Shown here: positions 13,215 through 25,800 of the stretch, one piece after another
Layout: every line of letters begins with the position of its first letter
How positions within the stretch are numbered: the stretch's first letter is position 1
Assembly: GCF_003473485.1 (NCBI RefSeq)
Contig: NC_053043.1
Location: 18,292,001 to 18,356,000 of the forward strand
Source: Medicago truncatula
Lineage: Eukaryota > Streptophyta > Magnoliopsida > Fabales > Fabaceae
Length of the DNA: 64,000 nt
Reading direction: 5' to 3'
Program-made: the position numbers and the translations under genes
The notes under the pieces: generated by a model
Told to the model about the DNA's origin: nothing
The model's database searches: none
The model's input: only the letters and a program-made list of their open reading frames with translations

Positions 13215-13754
13215 TGTTGGGTCACAAAGTGAGTCTAGAGGACCACCTACTATACGATATGCAAAAACAATCGTACAAGTAAGAGATACATATCACTTTA
13301 ATCCAAAAATTTAAATGTTCATCTACTTTTTAAATTGATGTGAGACTTCTAACTAACACTTACGCAACAATTTTTTTCTCAAGTGTGATTCATTAATTTA
13401 GCATGCTCGCCTCTCAAGCGAAAGCTCTTTCATCCGCATACATTTGTACTTGCACCGTTGTTGCTGCTTCCCTCACAACAAAACTCGTCGCCTGAACATC
13501 TTGTCATGAAAACATTTGACAGAGAGAGTCGGTTGAACCCTTGTTGAACCACAACTCTGATACCACTGTTGTGTCACGTGGGGAGCTTGGGGAACCACCC
13601 ACAGTAAGAAAGAGCAACAACACAAATGAGAGAGACACCACATTTTTACCTAAAACATTAAAACAATGAGTTTATGGGTCCTTTCATTTATTAAATGCTC
13701 AATCTCCGCTTTTCTAACCGACTTGGGACTTCTAACTCACACTTGCACACAACA
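13215..13754 (-). mobile_element. TRIM retrotransposon with target-site duplication
   Basis: Two related terminal repeats, 13215-13369 (155 bp) and 13567-13754 (188 bp), both start TGTTG and end CAACA. The element is flanked by a perfect 5-bp duplication, CTTTT (13210-13214 and 13755-13759). Read on the minus strand, the first LTR is followed after one base by TGGTATCAGAGT, a primer-binding site for initiator-methionine tRNA. A purine run (GAGAAAAAAA) precedes the second LTR. The internal part is only 197 bp with no coding capacity, the definition of a terminal-repeat retrotransposon in miniature. The LTRs differ by indels and substitutions, so it is not recent. It would need proteins from another element to move. 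Confidence 0.85.
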
Positions 13755-14169
13755 CTTTTTCCACATTGCTATTCTCACGCGCCCTGCACTTATTCCCCAA
13801 ATATCCTACATTTTGGATTGTATAATCTGAACATCCAAACACAGTTCGAGTTATATGATTCAAAATATGCTCTTATATATACAAACAACAACTATTTGAA
13901 CAATTGCAATTTTTCTTTTAAAACAAAGTGAGAAAAAAAAAAGATCAAACCTATCAAATAAAATAAAATAAAATAAAATACCACAAAAAAATCTAAAAAT
14001 CAAATAAAGCTAATGCAATATTTTTTTGAATTTCTCTTATAATATGAAAAATGGAAAAAAAAAGAAAAAAAAAAGGTCTAAATAATGAAATTTTAAATTT
14101 TGAGGGGCAGAGTTCCGTAAGAAATCCCTTTTACGGAAGTCTTGTTCCTTGATTTTTTTTGTTTTGATT

Positions 14170-15641
14170 TTTTGGGCATGTAACCACCACAAGAGGCCAC
14201 ATATGAGTCGGAGGTAAGAGATAGCTGCTCATATAGGAAAACAAGTCACATCCCGCCCCATGACCAGCTGTCCAACTTGTTCATATCTTGCAGCGCAAGC
14301 AGCCACATTTGATTAAGGCTTATGCTGTTCTTGCCGGCAAAAATGGTCCAGCCAAGCAAGAGCAACAAAAACGCTTTAATGCAGGCCAACCTAACTTGAC
14401 CCTGCTCCTCATACTCATATGTCGTGCTGAATCAACTAATTACACATATTCAAGAGCTCCTCATGGCGCCTCTTTAGTTTACCAAAACTGACATGAGCAG
14501 CACCTTGTCTTCCCACCTCCTTAGTAGCAGCATCCGCTGTAAAAAGTAGGTCCTCCTGCATCATCTATATTCCCTCATCACGAGTTAACTCTCTATAATG
14601 AAGGGGCCTCCTAGTGATGGGGATGCCTAGAAGACACACCACATCATCTAGTGTGATGGTCATCTCCCCAACATGTAGATGGAAGTTGTTGGTCTCCTCA
14701 TGTCATCTCTCTGACAAGGCACAAACGAACACATGAGAGATCTTCTCGGACCTAGTATTCAGGAGGGGGTAAGACCGGAAGCATTCTCTTCGTCCCAAAA
14801 CCAGTTATTTTGTGCACCCGGCTGATGCAATATCAAGTTATTAAGGCTCAGCTTTTTCCCGTGCGAGACACATTTCACCCAATGCTTTTTCGAAAATTAA
14901 ATACAAAAACAACAAACAACACCGTTAAATAAATAATAAGTAAAATAAACATTAAATATATTCAAACATAAATTTTAATTCTAACATAAAATAAGTAAAA
15001 TAATCATTAGAATAAGTTAATTAAACATTAAATATATTCTAACATAAATTTTAATTTCAACATAAAATAAGTAAAATAATCATTAGAATAAGTTAATTAA
15101 ACAGTAAAAGAAGTAAAATAAACATTAAATATACTTACATTGGCATCGATCCATATCTTGCATGCCACATGTTTACCGAAGTGAGGTAAAAGTGTGGGCA
15201 CCAAAGGCCCCCCCTTCATAGCGGTATGGTCCGGTCTCGTACTCCACCCTCGGCACCCCCTTGAGCATGACCCCGACCCTCCTGCTGCTGAGGCTGCTCC
15301 TAATGATCCTCATACTAATGCTGCTGATACGCATCAAAATGATACTGTTGAGGCTCCTTATAATAAGGCTGATTTTGCGCCTGCTGATACTCCTGATAAT
15401 GCTGCTGATAATGTGTCGGATCCACCGTATGGGATCGACCCGTCTGTGATGATAAGGCCCCCGCAACATCAACCCTACCAAGTCTCGTGCCCCCAAGTCT
15501 TACTATCCCTCGACCAGCCAAAGGAGAGTGTACCGCTTGCTTCTCCCTCCGTGCACTACTAGTAGAATTCTACATTCTCCCACACCTAAGCCTGTCACTC
15601 GTCACCTCAGACTACCTCTGAGACGTATTCCTCCGAGACAT
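14170..15641 (-). pseudogene. Decayed plant-mobile-domain (PMD/MAIN-like) gene
   Basis: Translating the minus strand in pieces recovers a plant mobile domain protein, often annotated as serine/threonine phosphatase 7 long form-like. The N-terminus begins MSRRNTSQR at 15641 and continues through a Q/Y-rich stretch (HYQQHYQEYQQAQNQPYY). It is followed by HFGKHVACKIWIDANV and a possible intron with a GTAAGT donor near 15147, then NNWFWDEENASGL, the hallmark NNFHLHVGEMTITLDD near 14640-14690, and a C-terminal part containing DSWSWGGM. It is broken: a TAG about ten codons in, other in-frame stops, a TGA at 14703-14705 replacing the conserved tryptophan before HEET, and frameshifts after GL and after the domain core. 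PMD genes commonly travel with Mutator-like and other transposons, and this one sits among element debris. Confidence 0.8.
14935..15130. repeat. AT-rich tandem repeat inside the PMD pseudogene
   Basis: The phrase 'aagtaaaataa-c/t-catta' recurs at about 14938, 14993, 15069 and 15111 within blocks of about 75 bases that also share 'aacataaattttaatt' and 'agaataagttaatt'. The array lies where the PMD intron would be, so it probably expanded within that intron. Confidence 0.7.
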
Positions 15642-16114
15642 ATCTGCACAAAATTTCAAAAAGCAAAAAATCAACGAGACATTTTCATACAGACATTGTG
15701 TCATTTCCAACAATTCAACAACAACAACACTTATATTTGGGCAGTGCCATTTCAATCCGTAAACTACCACGATGCAGTCAAACATACTATAATCAACATT
15801 AACAAAACATATTCTAAGTAATTTCATCATTAACAATCCAAAAAATAAAACAAAAATTTTCATTGAGACATTTTACCAAACACATAGAGTGCAATTTTCA
15901 AACAACTAAGAAATCTAACAATTTCTAAACCCTAAACTACCACATTGTACTCTAAACAACATCTAAACAACAGTTCCTAACTTAATTCATCACTAACAAT
16001 CCTAAAAATCAACATGCAAGCCAAATTTCTAAAAACCTAAAAATGTCTAATTTTTTCAAATTTGGAAGATTTGGAAAAGTGAAGGGTAATGTTTCTGTTT
16101 TGTTGTCATATACA

Positions 16115-16164
16115 CTTAAGTCACGCAGCGTGACTTAACTAATGCGGCGTGACTTAAGTCACGC
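16115..16164. repeat. Palindrome cluster GTGACTTAAGTCAC
   Basis: 16147-16164 is a perfect 18-base palindrome, GCGTGACTTAAGTCACGC. Just before it, 16115-16138 holds CTTAAGTCACGC and its inverse GCGTGACTTAA separated by one base. Together these give four copies of a GTGACTTAA half-site in alternating orientation. The cluster lies about 500 bases upstream of the PMD pseudogene start, in DNA otherwise free of such structure. It could be a protein-binding array or element end. Confidence 0.75.
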
Positions 16165-16892
16165 ATAGCCTATAACGTGCGCTTGTCATTTCAGTTGGGC
16201 GCGAGCAAAATGTGTAGGGAGAAAAGCATAATTCAAAATTTTGATATGTGTAAGGCATGTGTAAATTGTAAAATGAGTAGCTTCGATCCAATGTATTAGA
16301 ATTTCTTTTCCCACCCTTTCAATTTATCGTGTTCCCTCTGATTTTACAAAAATACCTTAGTTTGGATTTTAAAATCCTAACTCTTTTCGCAAATTTTCGG
16401 ATAATAGAATCTAATCACCCAGGTTCCAACAACCATAAAAAATTCTTAGGTGCATTTGCATATTTAACCAAATTTCGTAAACTATAACGTTTGACTAACA
16501 AAAGCATATATATAATTAGTAAAAAAAAACCATTACATATAATTATATATATAAAATATCATTATATACATATATAATATATTTTTAGTTCCTTAATGTT
16601 TTATAATTGAACTAATCCGCAATAAAGTATTTGCTTCAATCATCAATTCCAAGACTATCAACTACAACCTTTACTCCATCTTGAACCTTCTAAGCTCAAC
16701 AATTTTTTCCTCGTTCTCAAGGTTTTCAACAATTATCAAATCATCATCTCCGATTATCTCACCTCAATGGTGTTGTGTCCATAGTACATAAGTGGGAGGA
16801 ATTAGACATCCGTCCTTTAGATATACCTATAATAAAATTTATCATGGTTTCACATAAACAACGATAACATTAATTATAAACTAATTGAAATA

Positions 16893-17694
16893 TTAGAAAA
16901 AAAAAATTATCATGATTAAATGGTTATCCTTCACATGTGCAAGACACGTGATTTGGTCTCTCTGTGGTGGTGCACCGCGTAAAGGAAAAAATGTTTCGAA
17001 TTGCCCACTTTTATGGATAGTAAAACTACCACGTGCCAATATTTCTATGCAACGAGGAAATCCATATCTGACATAATTATCCATTTATTTGGAGGTGCAG
17101 GGGCCAATACTATCATGAGTCAAAGCGTATTTAACCTCTTTGAATCGATTTGGGGTCCCAATTATTTGATGATAACAGTCACTTGTTAGCTCTCGTAGAA
17201 GTTCAAGACGGATAATCTAATAATCATCAACATACATATCACGCAGGCCTGCAACAACATCAAATCCACAACGACCATCACAATCGACATCCTCCACCTT
17301 TTCATTAAAATCATGCATGAACAATATTTTGTGTGTGTGGGAAGTTGGCTTGAACCGGTAATGGGTTAGGATAATGAGACCTACTAATAGCACGCACAAT
17401 TTTTCTACTTGAACATGTTGACTTTGACTGTGAAACATATGTATCTGGATCGCGAGCGTCAATATGCTTCCAGAGAGAAGGTAATTGCTTAGTTGATCGT
17501 ACGAGCCGTTCCACCTTCTTTAATGCCCCTTTTATATTTACCTTTTCTAGAGATGGACACAGAGACGTTGTTTCTGGTAAAAACAAACTGCCTAAAATGC
17601 TCTTGATATGCATCTTTAAATTGTAATCAACAGCTTTGAATCGGGCAAGCAATTTATAATCATATGTTAGGATCATGGTATTAGGTATAAGCAA
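16893..17694 (-). pseudogene. Decayed OTU-like protease gene of MULE-associated type
   Basis: On the minus strand the protein reads from 17694 (MLIPNTMILTYD) through KVNIKGALKKVERLVRSTKQ, LPSLWKHIDARDPD, then a broken junction to VEDVDCDGRCGFDVVAGL, RLELLREL, and after further stops RCIEILARG and ETFFPLRGAPPQ. This is the order of OTU-like cysteine protease domains found at the C-terminus of legume MULE/FAR-type transposon proteins, where the DGxCGF motif carries the catalytic cysteine; that cysteine remains. At least a TAG after VDDY (17217), a TAA before the next methionine near 17085 and a frameshift near 17311 disable it. No transposase domain was recognised beside it. The same strand and proximity to the PMD pseudogene suggest a common transposon origin, which is inference. 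Confidence 0.72.
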
Positions 17695-18668
17695 GAATCT
17701 ACATTCTGTTATGTAACTTGGACATTTCGGTATATATATAATCTGAAAATATATTACCAGAATTTAATCTTATTCAATTAAACAAAATATTTAGCAAGCG
17801 AAGGTCAATGATACATTGCACAGTGCATGGAACTTGCAGATGGTTGATTCAATGTAATGAAAACTGGAGTGACCCATGAGTGAGACCTAAATGAACAAGC
17901 TCCAACAAACTTTAATTCTGTTTGAGGCTCTATATGTTTGTTTGTAGGGACAAACACAATTAATTGTCCTATATTATGTATGTTTCCTACCCAGCTTCCG
18001 GTTGCAGATTCAGACACATTTGTTTGAGTGAGAGACTGTGGTGTGTGGACCACCAAACAATTAGGTTTTACATTTAATACAGCCTTTGAATATTAATCAT
18101 TAGTTCCTATCAGAGTATTCAAGTATTGCACTCAACTAAGTCCAGCTATTTATGAATGTTAAAAAGTTCAACATCGAATAAAAGATGATATGAACATGTG
18201 TTTATAAATGGGAGCAATCATCACCTCATAAGTCGGTTTCGTGAGGTTGTGTTAAGCTCAACCATGATTTCTAACAATAAATAAACATTCAACAATATAT
18301 ATTTCTTTTGACAAATTAAGCATGTGCTATTTTTGTTTTGACAAATTAAGCATGTGCTATTTTTGTTTTACATAAGTTCTCTTCACTAGAGGTAAACTTT
18401 TTGAAGAGGTTTAGTGGAGGTAAACTTATTCAAGACATATCAAAGAGTATATCTTTTGGTCGAATTTGAATTCCTCAACTAACTAAACCAAAAATTATAA
18501 TGTCGACTTAGACAACAAAATGTGTTCTAGGGAAAAAAAATATGGTTATTCATTTCAACATAAATGTTAGTAATACTCTTCAATAATACACACTTTTTCT
18601 TTTAGTTTAAAATTCATAGTTATGTGAGATAGTACAGCGGTTAATTCTCTAATTTGAAATCACTTTAT
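17695..18668. other. No gene seen; 30-bp tandem duplication
   Basis: No gene is recognised. An exact 30-base unit containing 'gacaaattaagcatgtgc' is repeated head to tail at 18306-18335 and 18336-18365. LTR-like legume repeat phrases ('cataagtcggtttcgtgagg') lie near 18220-18260. An 83-codon open frame on the minus strand (17805-18056) has no family resemblance I can name. Confidence 0.5.
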
Positions 18669-19008
18669 GGATGCGTTTGTTTCAACTTAAACAAAAAATT
18701 GATTTTCTATTAAATGAATTTAGAGATTTTTTTTTGAGATTTAAAAAAAAAAAATCTAAAGTTATTTTTGTTTGCCTACTACCTATAAAAATTCATTTAA
18801 AAAAATGAGTTTTAACTTGTACATGTGTTAGCTCCTTATTTTTGAAAAAAAATTAAAATAAAGTTAATCCTAATAGCTTTTCATTTTAGGGTAAAAATAT
18901 ATTTTTTTGATAAATAATTTTTCTAAAAATCCTAACAAAACATCCAAAAATTATTTTTTTAAGGAAAAAACTAGATTTTTTTAAAAAAAATCTGAAACAA
19001 GCAGGCCC
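18669..19008. mobile_element. 340-bp MITE
   Basis: The ends are inverted repeats of each other (left 'ggatgcgtttgtttcaa', right 'ctgaaacaagcaggccc'). They are flanked by TAT on both sides (18666-18668 and 19009-19011). The interior is A/T homopolymer-rich without coding capacity. End type and a 3-bp duplication fit a PIF/Harbinger-like or similar MITE. Confidence 0.6.
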
Positions 19009-19110
19009 TATAACAGCCAATAAGAATCAATTATCATCCCAGTCTAATAATAAAAAGAATCATTTATCGGAATGACGAATATTTATATTCTCATCTTTTA
19101 GATTTTCAAT

Positions 19111-19247
19111 TTTTTTTTTTTGTTAGGTAGCCTAGTGGCTATAATTCACCTTATAAGGTGAATAAATGAGATGTTTGGAGTTCGAACTCCAGCGGCCCCT
19201 ACATATAATAATACATTGTCCTACCAACCGAGCTATGCTCACGAGAC
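19111..19247 (-). mobile_element. tRNA-derived SINE with 11-bp TSD
   Basis: On the minus strand it starts 'gtctcgtgagcatagctcgg', with an A-box-like AGCTCGGTTGGTAGG. A B-box-like GGAGTTCGAACTCC follows, and it ends in a poly-A tail (the T run at 19111-19121). An exact 11-base duplication, AGATTTTCAAT, flanks it (19100-19110 and 19248-19258). It is the same family as 63775-63920. Confidence 0.82.
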
Positions 19248-19885
19248 AGATTTTCAATTCTTTAGTAACTAGCATTTGATATTTCTGAACACTATTATAT
19301 TTAATAAATTTGAATGAATAAGATTAAATGTGTTATAATCATGCTCTCAAGAATTACCAAACTATTGAGTAGCACAGTTATAACATGTTTTTTTATTCCA
19401 AACTGAATACATGAATTAATAGAATATCATCAACCAAAGTTCAGTAATGGAGCGTATATCAAATTTTTCTATTGATAAAAATTAGATATTGGATCACTAC
19501 TACTGAAGAGACATTAAACAACTATGACAAAAACACACTGCAGTAACTCCACAATGTTATTCCCATTGTAAAATTTCAAGACACCATGGCCATAATTTAA
19601 TAACTTTGACCACACCTTATAAAGCATTGATTTTCCATGTGTATGAAAATTTGTCATTTACATTAAATAAAACCCTATAAATCTAATTAAGATTGAATTC
19701 TCATTTACCTATGTACAGGTTGTACTAAAACCCTAAAGGAGAAAAGGGCGAACGCGGATGGAATTTCACGTAACATCTATTTGGGACAAAATTTTAGCTC
19801 ACATTTAGCGAAATTATACAACACTGAACTTGTGCTCAGGCTTTACATAGGAAGTTATATTCCCAAAATGTTTTGCATTTCATCC

Positions 19886-22800
19886 CTATTCCTTTTGGAA
19901 GTAAGAGAGAATAAGATCTGTGTGTACAGAGAAGAGCTGTGTATCCACGAAAAGCTGTTTAGACGACAAAGGAGAAGCAACAGTATGCATTAGTAATCCG
20001 AATAATACACATGAACAAAAAAATGTTGCAATGATAAAGTGTGTCATTTAAACAACACATAAGACAAGCATGCCTAAACTATTTAAGCAAGTATTAATAA
20101 GATTTGAATCAATGAAACCCATACCTTCATAAAAGGCCGATCACGATAAGGGAATGAATCAATGAAACTCTCCCTCAAAAGCAATGATACCTGAATAGCA
20201 AGCCATCATACTTTAAAATACTTTCTAAAATATTTTAGTTGCAATACATGTAAATGTTCAAAAGTGATGATGTCCTTATGCCTTATCAGTACAATTCACA
20301 AATTTAGTTAAACTTGTTTAATTATTTATTTGAATTATATTCACTTTTTCTTATCGAAATTTATATTATATGATCATCTTCTCATTACTTGCCACTTGAG
20401 CAAAGGCAAAGCTAATAATAATTTCCTAAAAGAGACAAAGATAACAGTAGTATAGGCTCAGGCATTGCCTAAGAAAAATGCACAATATATTTTTTTGAAG
20501 AAAACCAATAAATCGCTCACTAAAAATTAACTACTCAATTACAGGGTTTAACTGCACAAAAAAATTGATTCAGCAGATTGAAGTCCAACTTGGTCCTTGG
20601 TTAAACCCATATTTGCGGATTGGTGAAAACAATAGAGTAGAGACAAACGGAAAAATAAAATAGTTGTCAATAATGTTTAACGTATTTTACTGCTGAGACA
20701 AAATACAGACCTTATCGTCATTCGATTGTACATTGGTTATTGTATGTGAACGGATGTTACAGCAAAGGGAATCCAAATAAGACCTCAACACTGATAAGAA
20801 TCCCTTGGCAGCTTCTACCTGTGGGGGGAAAAACATGAGAATATAAAACAATATATTGATAAGAATATTAACAATTTCACACATATTCTACAAACTTATT
20901 ACCAACTAGTTTAATTTTATAATAACGGCTTACTAAGAAAACAAATAACGAGGCTTTCAAAAATGGCTGCTATATCACTTGTCATATATAACATCCAAGA
21001 GTAACTAGCATCTGTCGTATTTAAGATGCCAAACAGGAGAGTGGCAGAGCAATAAAGAGGAAATAAGAGAGTAAAGTATAATGATGAGATAATGAATAAG
21101 GGCACACCTGCACTTCAGTGCATTCGTACACTGGCCTTCTCCTACCCAAGTAACTTTCTCCGACGAGAGTTGAATGAAAAGGGCGTAAAGAAGACATTAG
21201 CTCTTTCTGTCTTGGCAGTTGAGGTAGTGATGGTGACTTCACCTATTGACAATAAAAATAAAAATAAACTTGTTTCCATTAGTTTAGGGTCTGTTTGGTT
21301 AACCCCAAAAAGGAGCTTTTAGCTTTTACCTTATAGCTTATAAGCTCGTTTGACAAAAAAAGCTCTGTTTGGTAACACTTTTTCACCATGAGCTTATAGC
21401 TTATTTCACGAGCTTATAAGCTATTTCAAGTAGCGTTTGAGCTTATAGCTTATAGCTTCTCACTTTTTCTTCCAATTTTACCCTTATTATTTCATTTAAA
21501 TTGTATTTTTATCCATTATAATTTTTATAATAAGCTACGTAATAAAGACTATTATCCCTTTATTCCAATTTTTGTATATATATCAGCTGACCTTTTTTTT
21601 TTTTTTTTTGAAAAATTATATACCTTCTTTTTTTTTTACGAAACAAAATACTATTATTCTATTAGTGTTACTTTTTTTTTTTTTTGCGGTAAGTGTTATT
21701 TTCTTTATTCTCTGTTATTAGTATTACTCTATTAGTGCTACCTTTTTTTTTTGTTTTTGAGGTAAATGTTATTTTTTTTATAAAGTGGAAACACTTAAAT
21801 GATAATAAATATAAGATAAAATTTTAGTAAATAAAATTTAATTTAATTTATAATACATAGGATATATTAAATTAATAAATTTAAAGTATTTTTTTAAAGA
21901 AAAATTAGTTTACAAAATTACAAATACTTAAATTAATGATATAATTTTTATTATGAATTAAGAATACCCTTTATGTCATTTTACATTTATCAGCTAGTTG
22001 AACCGCTATTTTTACCAAACACTTCAGTTAGCTTATCAGCTGAAAGCTATCAGCTATCAGTTATTTTTACCAAACAGAGCCTTAGTATTTTGCCATAACA
22101 AACAATGAGATCTATTCAGATTAACATGTTCTTTAGAGATGTTCATGATGTGGAGTTCAATAGCCATACAAACGTAAGTAAGCTTGAAGAAAAAGAATCA
22201 AGTACTAGTTTTGATATAGAATAGCTCAAAGATAATAGTGTTTTCTTAAGGAAAATACGGAATGTAAAACATGCATGTATATCACAAGTGATATGAATAC
22301 TACTACGAAGTTATGCTTTCGTCCATTTGCAAACATGAATATTATTAATGATAACAGGAAAGAAAATATTGCGCACATAATTGTCACTATATAAATACTG
22401 TATAGTTGAGGGGAGGATTCACTTGATTTTACTGGCATTGGAGAACTGCAGAAAAAATTACACACCTGGTTTCTGTTGGCATCAACCAGAATAACATTGG
22501 TTAACTTTGACTGAACTTCATTTGTCTTGTTCCTGACACCAACCTATGGAATTAATTTAACCAGCCAGATGTCAGAAATGGTACTATCAGTAGAAAAGGG
22601 CAAAATAACAATAGTTAACGGAATTTAAAACTACACACAACAGTGACAATTCTAATTTTATTTTCCAATTTAAGAAATTTATGAAATATAATTTAAGGGT
22701 TTTACAAGCTACAAGGCGATATATTCGGTATTCTATGTAACAGTTGCCCGTGTACAAATAGCATGCATTCAGCAATTTGAACATGGATTTAAGTATACCT

Positions 22801-25800
22801 AAATCCATACGACAAAGTAAATAATAAAAAATAATCATTGCCTAACTTGAAGCAGATACAATAACTTAAATATGACTCACTATGTAAGGGACAGGAGCAT
22901 CCAGAAAGTCAAGCATGTCATTTGGTAAAACCTGGAAAATATGTTCTCGTCAAATACTATGAAGCGGAAAAGAGATATTAGAAATATGAAAATTAATCCA
23001 CTTTAAATGTGAAGGGAGAGAAATCGTACCGGCATTAGCAGGCTTTGCCATTGGTAGGGTCGGATTAGTGGAATGACTGATAAAACTGACGCAGATAGGA
23101 TTCCCTGACCACACAAGAAGAAAAAAAATTTCCTCGTGAACTTTGATGAAATATCAACAATTCAAATGAGATGAACAATGATTGGGTTTCAAGAGTAGCA
23201 TAGCTTTTCACAATTCATTGTAAGTGATTAATTTGTAAAACTAAAGGTTAAAGACACTTTCAAGATCCTAAAACTGGATAGCTTGGTTCATTATCAACAC
23301 AAGCTCATTTGTAACTTAATTTGAGGAACACGTACCAAATTAGAACAGACAACTACTATCTGCTTCTCCAGTAGAGCTCCTACAAAGAATGTCAACACCT
23401 GTAGACCAACATGTAGCTGTAAGACTAGAAGACAATCATTATGAAACTGTTATGCTCAGATCATTACATTTCAGCTCTAGTGACCAACTAGATCAACATA
23501 AGCCATATGTGACTAAATCAATAACTAATATCACATCTTTTCGATCTAGAAACAATAGCTATTAATAGATATTAAACTCTCCAAAAGCAATAGATGTTGT
23601 TAGATTATGTGAAACTATAATGCTGGTTCAGTTTTTCCACTCTTCGGTTTTTTGGGTTTACTGTTTTTCTAACCTTCTTCGACGCTGGTATGTGATTTGA
23701 CTGTGCTCACTCCTACGCGTGAACCAATTTCAACATCTGTTCTGAACAAGGTTCCTTCTGCTGCCTTGTTTTTGTGCAGCACATATGTTCTACGTGTTTA
23801 TGTGTACTTCTGTGTACTTGATTTTTTGTTGCTGTTCTGCTTGTCAGCGTTTTTTTTTTTTTGTTGAATAAAGTCGGCATTGTTGTTTGTGCTTCTGGAT
23901 GTTGCACCACAAGTCATCCGTTCGTTGCGGGATTGGCCACATTTGACTCCATGAACCCTTGGTTTGTTATTGGTACTGGGTCCCACATTTGGCAATTTAT
24001 TTGCAGCTGTTTGGGTGCTTTTAGGCTGTTTGAACCCCTCTTTTTGGTCTCGGTTGTTCATTGACATCTTCTTAGCCTCTATTCATTCACACACCCTTGT
24101 GTGTTACATTGGTTGTTTCTTGTCAAGGTTCCCTATCTCTGCCTCAACCTCCGTTACATTGTGTGTTTCTTGCCAAGGTTTTGAATTTCTTCCTCAACTT
24201 CTGTTTTAAGTCAATTAGTTTGAGGGTGTTGTTTACCCTAGGTAGTTTTAGTTTTGGTTAATTCATGAACCCCTCTACTGTAGTGTTTTTTTTTTGGTGT
24301 TTTTCCATGCCACGGTTGATTACAAACTTCAGGCTGCTACAACGTCGTTGCACTTTGATTTGAAGTTGTGATACCTTCGAGTTAAGGATTCAACTGCTGC
24401 TAGCATTATCCAGATATTTTTGTGCTTCGGTTTGCTTGTTTTTCATGTTACTTTGTTGCGGTTCTCAGACTAGTTTTGTCTTGGTATTTAGTTATTTTTC
24501 TATTTCGAAGGGCATATTCGTAACAAGCTTAAAACTTAGCGAGCTTAGCCTGAGAGAGAGTGTTAGAATATATACAAAATATCTTATTGATATTATGATA
24601 GTTATTAATCTATCTCAGGGGATTAGTTTTCGTATTACTTCTTTCTCTCCTTTCTTTATCTAAAACCCGTGAGTTCAACAGATTTATCATGAAACATGCA
24701 TCATAATGAAAACATATGGTGAAGGAAAATGGATTTCGTAAAATCATTGGCTGAAACAGAACTCACATGTTCAAGTCTCAAAGTACCACATAAGCAAGCT
24801 ACAGCCCATATAGATAGTGCAGTTGCCTCCTCTGCAACCAGAAGAGAGTTTTGTGCCTGAGAAGAACAGACAAAAATGAAGTACTTGTTTACCATAATCA
24901 TCAAACAAGACAGCCCAGAAGACTAATAAAATAGAACACAAGTAATTTAGTCCAATCAAAATTCATTCCAACATACCTCGGCTAATTCCAGACCCGTACT
25001 ACAGGATTTCAAATCAATAGTTGAACCAGAGAGATAAAGATCATTCTCATCTAGCCTGTGATATTCCAAGGGATGAAGGTGCTCCAAAGGATGAAAGATA
25101 AGAGTTGATCCCCTTGTAGGGCAACGAAAACGATAATATTCACTTATAATTTGTAATGGTCCACAATTATTTGCCTGTGAATTGGTAAAATAATATCAGC
25201 AATAAATTATCATAACAAAACACCAGACAATAACAACATTATGTGTATTAAAAATTACAAACCTTGGCCCATTCAAGAATCTCATGTAGGTCATTCAAAT
25301 CCTCTTGTCCCGAGAATGAGGCCTCTGTCTCGGTATCATCAGCATCACTCCTAAAAATCCTATCTTCACAAGGTGAACCTTGAAAACTGCATAAACCAGA
25401 CAATATGTTTGAAATGCACCACTACTAAGAAATGGATGATAAATCACCACTAAGATTTCAATGTTTGCAAGGTGAAATTTTTAAGAAACAGAAACCGGAC
25501 TATACGTTTTAGATGAACCACTTGGAAGAAAGGAATAATTATAACACAATAGAATTTGTTTGGATAGTAAAGATAGTTTATTAGAGAGAAAGTATAAAGA
25601 AAAAGAAGAATAAGTGATTCTCTTTAGAGAGAGTAGCCACCCCACCACCCCCGAAAAAGAGAAACTACACCTAAGCTGACATAAATCAGAGACTCTGTTA
25701 ATCCTATATTAAACCACATCAAGTCATTCCATGTGGCATGCATGACAATGCACCACAGAGCATAAGTAACAAGAATGATATATAATGCAACTTTGTACCT

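Noticed and set aside
17805..18056. An 83-codon minus-strand frame upstream of the OTU relic
   Set aside because: It might be an extension of the transposon protein but shares no family motif, so it was not joined to the pseudogene.
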